A DNA stretch of 64,000 bases from Nocardia pseudobrasiliensis NBRC 108224. Lineage in GTDB: Bacteria; Actinomycetota; Actinomycetes; Mycobacteriales; Mycobacteriaceae. The stretch covers positions 38,743 through 102,742 of the forward strand of contig NZ_BDBS01000047.1 of assembly GCF_001613105.1 (NCBI RefSeq), read 5' to 3'. Below the pieces are notes generated by a model. That model was not told the DNA's origin. It worked only from the letters and a program-made list of their open reading frames with translations, and ran no database searches. Made by a program: the position numbers and the translations under genes. Shown one piece after another: positions 59,311 through 64,000 of this stretch (positions are counted from its first letter, which is position 1; every line of letters starts with the position of its first letter).

Positions 59311-60791
59311 GGGAGGCCGAGGCGACGGTAGCGGGCCTGGCGGTTGGCGCGGAGTTCCGGGAGGGGGCGGCGGGTCAGGTCGGCCAGTTCGGTCGCGATG
59401 GCCGCGACCATGCGGTGGGCGAAGTCGGTGGGTTCGTCCGCCGCGTCCGGGTGTTCGGCGACTATGCGGTCCACTATTCCGTCGGCGAGTAGGTCGGTGG
59501 CGGAAATGCGTTGGGCGGTGGCCAGATTCGGGGCGTGGGCGATATCGCGGTGGACTATGGCGCTCGCGCCCTCCGGAGGGAGCGGGGCCAGCCAGCCGTT
59601 GGTCGCGGCCAGCACTCGGTCGGCCGGGAGCAGGGCCAATGCGCCGCCGCCGCTGCCCTGGCCCAGCAGCACCGAGATCGTCGGGGTGTCCAAGGTGACG
59701 AGATCGGCCAGGCAGCGGGCGATTTCGGGGGCCAGGCCGCGTTCCTCGGCCTCACGAGACAGGGCCGCGCCCGCGGTATCGATCACCAGGACCAGCGGCA
59801 GCCGCAACTCCGCGGCCAGGTGCATACTGCGCCGCGCCTCGCGTAATGCGGCCGGGCCCATGGTGTTTTCACCGTCGCGGCCCGAGCGATCGTGACCGAA
59901 GATCACGCAGGGCTGCCCGCGCAGGCGGGCCAGGGCGTGCACCACGGTGCGATCGGATTCGCCCTGTCCGGTGCCGCTCAACGGAACTCGATCCGTCGCC
60001 CGACGCAGCAGGGCGCGAATGCCGGGGCGATCGGGACGCCGGGACGCCAGCACCGACTCCCAGGCCGATAACGGCGAAACAGACTGAGCGCCAAGCGATT
60101 CGGCCGAATCCAGTGCGACGGACTCGCTGTCGACCACATTCAGCACCCGATGCACGATCCGCCGGAATACCGTGATCGACACCACGCCGTCGACAACCCC
60201 ACTGCGGTAAAGGTTTTCGGCGGTCTGCACACCGTCGGGAAACTTGCGCCCATAGAGCGCCTCGTACACCCGCGGACCGAGGAATCCGATCAGCGCACCG
60301 GGTTCGGCGAAGGTGATGTGCCCCAGCGATCCCCACGAGGCGAAGACGCCACCCATCGTCGGATGACGCAGATACACCAGATACGGATATCCGGCCGCTT
60401 TGTGCGCGGCGACCGCGCCCGCGACCTTGACCATCTGCACGAAGGCGATCGTGCCCTCCTGCATGCGGGTGCCGCCCGAGGCCGGTGAGGCCAACAGTGG
60501 CAGACCCAGTTCGGTGGCCCGCTCCACGGCCGCCACGATTCGCTCGGCCGCCGCGACCCCGATGGATCCGGCGAGAAAGCCGAATTCACAAGCGATTACG
60601 GCCACGCGCCGACCACGCAGGAGCCCCTCACCGGTCAGGACCGATTCATCGGTACCCGCCCGGCGCTCGGCGGCGCGCAATTCGGTCCCGTAGGCGTCCG
60701 ACGCGCCGATCGCCAGCGGTGGGCGATCCCAGCTCACGAACGAGCCGGGGTCGAGCAGTCCGTCCAGCAGCCCTCGGGCCGAGATCGTCAC
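59298..60791 (-). CDS. accD3: AccD3-like fused acyl-CoA carboxyltransferase (beta+alpha)
   Basis: A 497-residue biotin-dependent carboxyltransferase in which AccD-like (about 1-240) and AccA-like (about 250-497) halves are fused. Segments such as SPASGGTRMQEGTIAFVQMV, PTMGGVFASWGSLGHI, TFAEPGALIGFLGPRVYEAL and LLGQGSGGGALALLPADRVL are typical. The zinc finger of E. coli AccD is missing. Length and plan match mycobacterial AccD3 (Rv0904c). It would transfer carboxyl from biotin to acyl-CoA; no biotin carboxylase gene is in the window. GTG start at 60791. Confidence 0.88.
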   Translation of the reverse strand: MTISARGLLDGLLDPGSFVSWDRPPLAIGASDAYGTELRAAERRAGTDESVLTGEGLLRGRRVAVIACEFGFLAGSIGVAAAERIVAAVERATELGLPLLASPASGGTRMQEGTIAFVQMVKVAGAVAAHKAAGYPYLVYLRHPTMGGVFASWGSLGHITFAEPGALIGFLGPRVYEALYGRKFPDGVQTAENLYRSGVVDGVVSITVFRRIVHRVLNVVDSESVALDSAESLGAQSVSPLSAWESVLASRRPDRPGIRALLRRATDRVPLSGTGQGESDRTVVHALARLRGQPCVIFGHDRSGRDGENTMGPAALREARRSMHLAAELRLPLVLVIDTAGAALSREAEERGLAPEIARCLADLVTLDTPTISVLLGQGSGGGALALLPADRVLAATNGWLAPLPPEGASAIVHRDIAHAPNLATAQRISATDLLADGIVDRIVAEHPDAADEPTDFAHRMVAAIATELADLTRRPLPELRANRQARYRRLGLPATE

Positions 60792-60850
60792 GCGCGAAGC
60801 CTAACCGGCCCACACCGCAGCCCCGGAAAGCCGCCGCGGTGTCGGCCGGT

Positions 60851-61453
60851 TCAGTAGCCCTGTACGACCTTGCGCAGCGCGTATTCGGTGACCGAGACCA
60901 GCGCCTGCTTCACCGGCTCGCGGCGACGGGCGTCCATCGACAGGATCGGCACATCCGCCGGAACCGCGAGGGCCTGGCGGATGTCCTCGAGCGGGTACCG
61001 GGGCGCATCGTCGAACTCGTTGATGGCCACCAGGAAGGGTAGGCTTCGCGCCTCGAAGTAATCGACGGCGGCGAAGCTGTCCTCCAGCCGACGGGTGTCG
61101 ACCAGCACCACCGCGCCGATGGCGCCGCGGATCAGGTCGTCCCACATGAACCAGAAGCGATACTGGCCGGGCGTACCGAACAGATAGAGCACCAGATCAT
61201 CGGCGAGGCTGATCCTGCCGAAGTCCATGGCCACCGTAGTGGTGGCCTTCGTCGGCACCGCCGCCAGGCTGTCGACGCCGACGCTGGCATTGGTAACCAA
61301 TGCTTCGGTGCGCAGCGGAACAATCTCCGAAACCGCACCGACCAGGGTCGTCTTACCCACACCGAAGCCACCCGCGACCACGATCTTGGCCGAGGTGGGC
61401 TTACTGGTGCGGGTATCGACCTGGGCCGTCGAATCAAATACGCCGGAGTCCAC
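60851..61453 (-). CDS. conservon GTPase (CvnD-like ATP/GTP-binding protein)
   Basis: A 200-residue small GTPase-like protein. The P-loop is VVAGGFGVGKTTLVGA (G28-T35), the G3-like motif is YLFGTPGQYRFWFMWDDLIR, and the specificity motif NEFD stands in place of NKxD, as in CvnD/Rv3362c. It is the last gene of a conservon operon in which sensor kinase, roadblock and DUF742 proteins form a membrane-associated complex resembling eukaryotic G-protein coupling. Its GTG start overlaps the DUF742 gene by 20 bp. Confidence 0.9.
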   Translation of the reverse strand: MDSGVFDSTAQVDTRTSKPTSAKIVVAGGFGVGKTTLVGAVSEIVPLRTEALVTNASVGVDSLAAVPTKATTTVAMDFGRISLADDLVLYLFGTPGQYRFWFMWDDLIRGAIGAVVLVDTRRLEDSFAAVDYFEARSLPFLVAINEFDDAPRYPLEDIRQALAVPADVPILSMDARRREPVKQALVSVTEYALRKVVQGY

Positions 61454-61805
61454 TGAGAACCCTTTCGATCAGCTCGCGACGTTCATCGTCGCTCGAATCG
61501 TCTTTCAAAGTCGCCGAAACTTTCACGTGGCCGGCCTCGATGAGGTCGGCCACGAGTACTCGGGCCACCCCGATCGGAATACCCAGCCGGGCAGCCACTT
61601 CCGCGACAGACGGCGATTCTCTGCACAACTCCACGATTGACGTCTCGATGTTGGTGAGTTCGAACTGCCGCTCGAGGGCGACCGGATGCGATGCGACGAG
61701 CGCCTCCAACGCCAGATCCACCTTCGGCCGCGTGCGACCGGAGGTGAGCGAATACGGGCGTACGAGGCTTGGCTCGCTCCCCACGCGCTGGTTGTCTATG
61801 TCCAT
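61434..61805 (-). CDS. DUF742 conservon protein (CvnC-like)
   Basis: A 123-residue DUF742 protein. The conserved core is VRPYSLTSGRTRPKVDLALE at the start, then IVELCRESPSVAEVAARLGI, then PIGVARVLVADLIEAGHVKV, which looks like a winged helix, although DNA binding is unproven for the family. It is the third gene of the operon, starting 7 bp after the roadblock stop. In Streptomyces conservons this component associates with the GTPase and the sensor. Confidence 0.92.
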   Translation of the reverse strand: MDIDNQRVGSEPSLVRPYSLTSGRTRPKVDLALEALVASHPVALERQFELTNIETSIVELCRESPSVAEVAARLGIPIGVARVLVADLIEAGHVKVSATLKDDSSDDERRELIERVLSGLRRI

Positions 61806-61812
61806 CCCGCCA

Positions 61813-62226
61813 TCAGGAACCCATCGTGACGCGAGGTGTGGCCTGAACTGTCTGGCCTACTCGCTCGACCAACAACGCCATCTCGTATCCGACCTGTCCG
61901 ATATCGCAGGACGTATTGGTCAGCACCGCGAGATAGGAGCCGTCGCCGACCGCCATCAGCAATAGGTAGCCGTGCTCCATCTCGACCACCGACTGCAGCA
62001 CCGTGCCGCCTTCGAAGAGATTCGACACACCAACCGAGAGGCTGGCCAGTCCTGCGGTCACAGCCGACAGCTGTTCGGCACGGTCGACGGGCAACTGAGC
62101 GCTCGCGGCCATCAACAGACCGTCCGCCGAAACCAGCACGGCATGAGCGACGCCCGGAACCTCGTTGGCGAAGTTCGAAACCAGCCAATCCAGCTGACGG
62201 TTCGTACCACCTAGATCGGGGTTCAT
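61813..62226 (-). CDS. roadblock/LC7 conservon protein (CvnB-like)
   Basis: A 137-residue roadblock/LC7 protein: LDWLVSNFANEVPGVAHAVL, then VSADGLLMAAS, then LSVGVSNLFEGGTVLQSVVE, and GYLLLMAVGDGSYLAVLTNT. In bacteria the fold binds small GTPases of the MglA/CvnD type as GAP or scaffold. Its ATG overlaps the sensor kinase stop (ATGA), and the DUF742 and GTPase genes follow. Confidence 0.92.
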   Translation of the reverse strand: MNPDLGGTNRQLDWLVSNFANEVPGVAHAVLVSADGLLMAASAQLPVDRAEQLSAVTAGLASLSVGVSNLFEGGTVLQSVVEMEHGYLLLMAVGDGSYLAVLTNTSCDIGQVGYEMALLVERVGQTVQATPRVTMGS

Positions 62227-64000
62227 CGGTCTCCTTTATCTCCGGTTAGGTTCATTGCTCTCATTGCGCGGCCATCCCGGACGCCCTGCTGGTGACGACT
62301 CAGACTTGACCTGATGGATTCTGGGTCACGACGGGGTGCGCGGTCGGCGTTTCCGGTAACACCACCCGGAACGAGCCGGTTGCCGGGGTCACGCTGTGGC
62401 AGTCCGGCCGCGGTTCGCTTCTCGGGCTGTGTCTCCACGGCCCGCCGAGCGGCTTGCCAGCCTTCATCACCCGGTGATTCGAAGGCAGCGGCCACTTGGG
62501 ACCGGTCCGGATTCGGATCGGACAACCACGCGGACATCATCTCAGCGAAGATCGGACTGTCCATAGAGGCCCCGGAATCGACCGTCGGCTGCAGCCGGGT
62601 CTGGAAGAACGAGGCCGTCTTCTGCGGATTCGACCGGAAGCTGTGCCGCCCCCGCTCGCGCCCCTCGCCCGCATCGCCCGACGGCTGTTCGGCCGCCGGA
62701 AGTTCGGGCTTGGGCAGGCTCAATCCCGGTGTCGGCGCGGGCCGCGGCGGCAGGCCGGCGCCCGGCTGACGCTGCGGCAGACCCTCCACGGCCGAATGCC
62801 GCGGCGTCGACCCGGAATCCCGCTGCGGCAGCCCGTTCCCACCCCGCTGCGGCAGCCCGTTGGCGCCCGGCTCACGCCGCGGCGGCAGCCCGTTGGACGA
62901 ATCCCGCTGCGGCAGCCCGGTCGCCCCACGCTGCGGCAGGCCGGTGGCACCCGCCCCACGCTGCGGCAGACCGGTATCGCTCGAACCACGCTGCGGCAAA
63001 CCGTTGTCGGTCGATCCACGCTGGGGCAGACCGGAATCGGAAAATCCACGCTGCGGCAGACCCGAATCGGTCGAACCACGCTGCGGCAGACCCGTATCGG
63101 AAGGTCCACGCTGGGGCAGACCCGAATCGCTCGAACCACGCTGTGACAGGCCGCTGTCGGCCGAACCACGCTGCGGCAAACCGGTGTCGCTCGAACCACG
63201 CTGGGGCAAACCGGAATCAGCCGAACCACGCTGCGGCAAACCCGAATCGGTCAAACCGCGCTGCGGCAGACCCGAATCACTCGAACCACGCTGGGGCAGG
63301 CCGGAATCAGCCGAACCACGCTGCGGCAAACCCGAATCACTCGAACCACGCTGCGGCAGGCCGGAATCAGCCGAACCACGCTGCGGCAAACCCGTATCGG
63401 ACAGACCACGCTGCGGCAAACCCGAATCGGTCAAACCACGCTGCGGCAAACCCGAATCACTCGAACCACGCTGCGGCAAACCGGAATCCCGCGATCCACG
63501 CTGCGGCAGACCGGAGTCATTCGACCCGCGCTGCGGCAGGCCCGAATCGCCGGAACCACGCTGCGGCAGACCGATCACACCCGAATCGCGCGACAGCGGA
63601 TCCGAATCCGTCGAACCACGCTGCGGCAAACCGGAATCGCTCGAACCACGCTGCGGCAGACCGATCACGCCCGAATCCCGAGCCGTCAAAGGCGAATCCG
63701 CGGAACCGCGCTGCGGCAGGCCCGTCGCGCCGGCATCCCGCTTGGGCAGGCCGGTCGAGCCAGGTTCGCGGGACGGCAGGCCGGTCGAACCCGCGTCACG
63801 TGACGGCAGGCCCGGGCTACCGGTATCCGAGGACAGACCCGTGGGCGCGGACTCCCGCTGCGGCAGACCATTGGCCCCGCGCTGCGGCAGACCACCGGCA
63901 CCCGGTTCGCGCGCCGGAACGCCATTGGCGCCGGGCTGGCGCTGCGGCAGACCACCGGCCGCCGAGTCACGCTGCGGCAGACCGCTGCTGCCCGGCTCCC
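62223..64000 (-). CDS. conservon sensor kinase (CvnA-like), C-terminal end, 5' part off window
   Basis: About 592 codons are visible, open from the window edge to the stop. The last 165 residues are the conserved tail of actinobacterial nitrate/nitrite-sensor-type conservon kinases: SNPQKTASFFQTRLQPT, FAEMMSAWLSDP, TAAGLPQRDPGNRLVPGG and DPESIRSSLSRHQQGVRDGR. Before it is a very long low-complexity linker of decapeptide repeats built on GLPQRG. Sensor, transmembrane and ATPase domains must lie beyond 64000. TTG 63689 is not a real start. Its stop overlaps the roadblock gene start. Confidence 0.88.
   Translation of the reverse strand, partial: EPGSSGLPQRDSAAGGLPQRQPGANGVPAREPGAGGLPQRGANGLPQRESAPTGLSSDTGSPGLPSRDAGSTGLPSREPGSTGLPKRDAGATGLPQRGSADSPLTARDSGVIGLPQRGSSDSGLPQRGSTDSDPLSRDSGVIGLPQRGSGDSGLPQRGSNDSGLPQRGSRDSGLPQRGSSDSGLPQRGLTDSGLPQRGLSDTGLPQRGSADSGLPQRGSSDSGLPQRGSADSGLPQRGSSDSGLPQRGLTDSGLPQRGSADSGLPQRGSSDTGLPQRGSADSGLSQRGSSDSGLPQRGPSDTGLPQRGSTDSGLPQRGFSDSGLPQRGSTDNGLPQRGSSDTGLPQRGAGATGLPQRGATGLPQRDSSNGLPPRREPGANGLPQRGGNGLPQRDSGSTPRHSAVEGLPQRQPGAGLPPRPAPTPGLSLPKPELPAAEQPSGDAGEGRERGRHSFRSNPQKTASFFQTRLQPTVDSGASMDSPIFAEMMSAWLSDPNPDRSQVAAAFESPGDEGWQAARRAVETQPEKRTAAGLPQRDPGNRLVPGGVTGNADRAPRRDPESIRSSLSRHQQGVRDGRAMRAMNLTGDKGDR
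62755..64000 (-). repeat. 30-bp minisatellite encoding GLPQRG-type decapeptides
   Basis: Around 30 copies of a 30-bp unit, most encoding GLPQRGSxDS with substitutions mainly at residues 7-8 and 10 (S/L/P/F, then S/A/T/N/R/G, with T or N at 10). The units from about 62970 to 63600 are most regular; toward both ends they become irregular (GLPPRREPGAN, GLPSRDAGST). In-frame units of 30 bp allow length changes without frameshift. Confidence 0.9.

Noticed and set aside
62755..64000. Regularly spaced 30-bp repeats resembling a CRISPR array
   Set aside because: The repeats are contiguous with no unique spacers, keep one open reading frame and encode a decapeptide; no cas genes are present.

Overview
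The window is high-GC actinobacterial DNA, most probably from Nocardia or a close mycolic-acid-containing relative. This is inferred from gene content: a PknG/GlnX/GlnH cluster, an AccD3-like carboxyltransferase, an EchA6-like crotonase, a WS/DGAT acyltransferase, LigD and a four-gene conservon are all known from the Mycobacterium/Nocardia group. Several genes also start 6-7 bases after a TANNNT box, the leaderless arrangement common in actinobacteria. I saw no rRNA, tRNA, transposase, integrase or CRISPR array.

Layout. 1-8349: DUF4442 fragment, alpha/beta hydrolase, MATE exporter, methyltransferase, and an operon of a non-canonical HSP90-like ATPase with a 933-residue TPR protein. 8325-16177: VanX-like lipoprotein and epoxide hydrolase, TetR/NmrA pair, NTF2-like protein, Tat-exported phospholipase C, TetR, amidase. 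16178-17473: two convergent small secreted-protein genes preceded by near-identical 48-bp promoter elements. 17773-20309: HypX homologue with an MHYT membrane protein directly downstream. 20320-24536: NlpC/P60 protein, a ParA/ParB-like partition pair with palindromic sites, and a TetR/NTF2 pair with clear operators. 24549-28167: EamA exporter behind a leaderless polyproline leader peptide and alternative hairpins, APC permease, DJ-1/PfpI protein.

28145-36888 is a seven-gene minus-strand operon, GlnX > GlnH > unknown coiled-coil protein > PknG > PP2C > VWA protein > FHA protein, most junctions being 4-bp start/stop overlaps. It looks like a complete amino-acid-sensing and phospho-signalling module. 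37139-45627 holds a phosphoribosyltransferase, P450/TetR/acyl-CoA dehydrogenase, WS/DGAT, a pseudouridine synthase, a cyclic-nucleotide phosphodiesterase and an AraC regulator. 45723-48541 is an ECF transporter in which membrane part and both ATPases are fused in one gene. 48765-53853 holds a glycine-zipper secreted protein, a lipase, an isochorismatase-like protein lacking the usual cysteine, and LigD.

53926-60791 resembles the mycobacterial Rv0904c-Rv0909 neighbourhood (AccD3, EchA6-like, MBL-fold, MT0933-type protein) with oxidoreductases and a small Xre/membrane pair between. 60851-64000 is a conservon: GTPase, DUF742, roadblock and the C-terminal end of the sensor kinase, whose tail is a long array of a decapeptide repeat built on GLPQRG and continues off the window.
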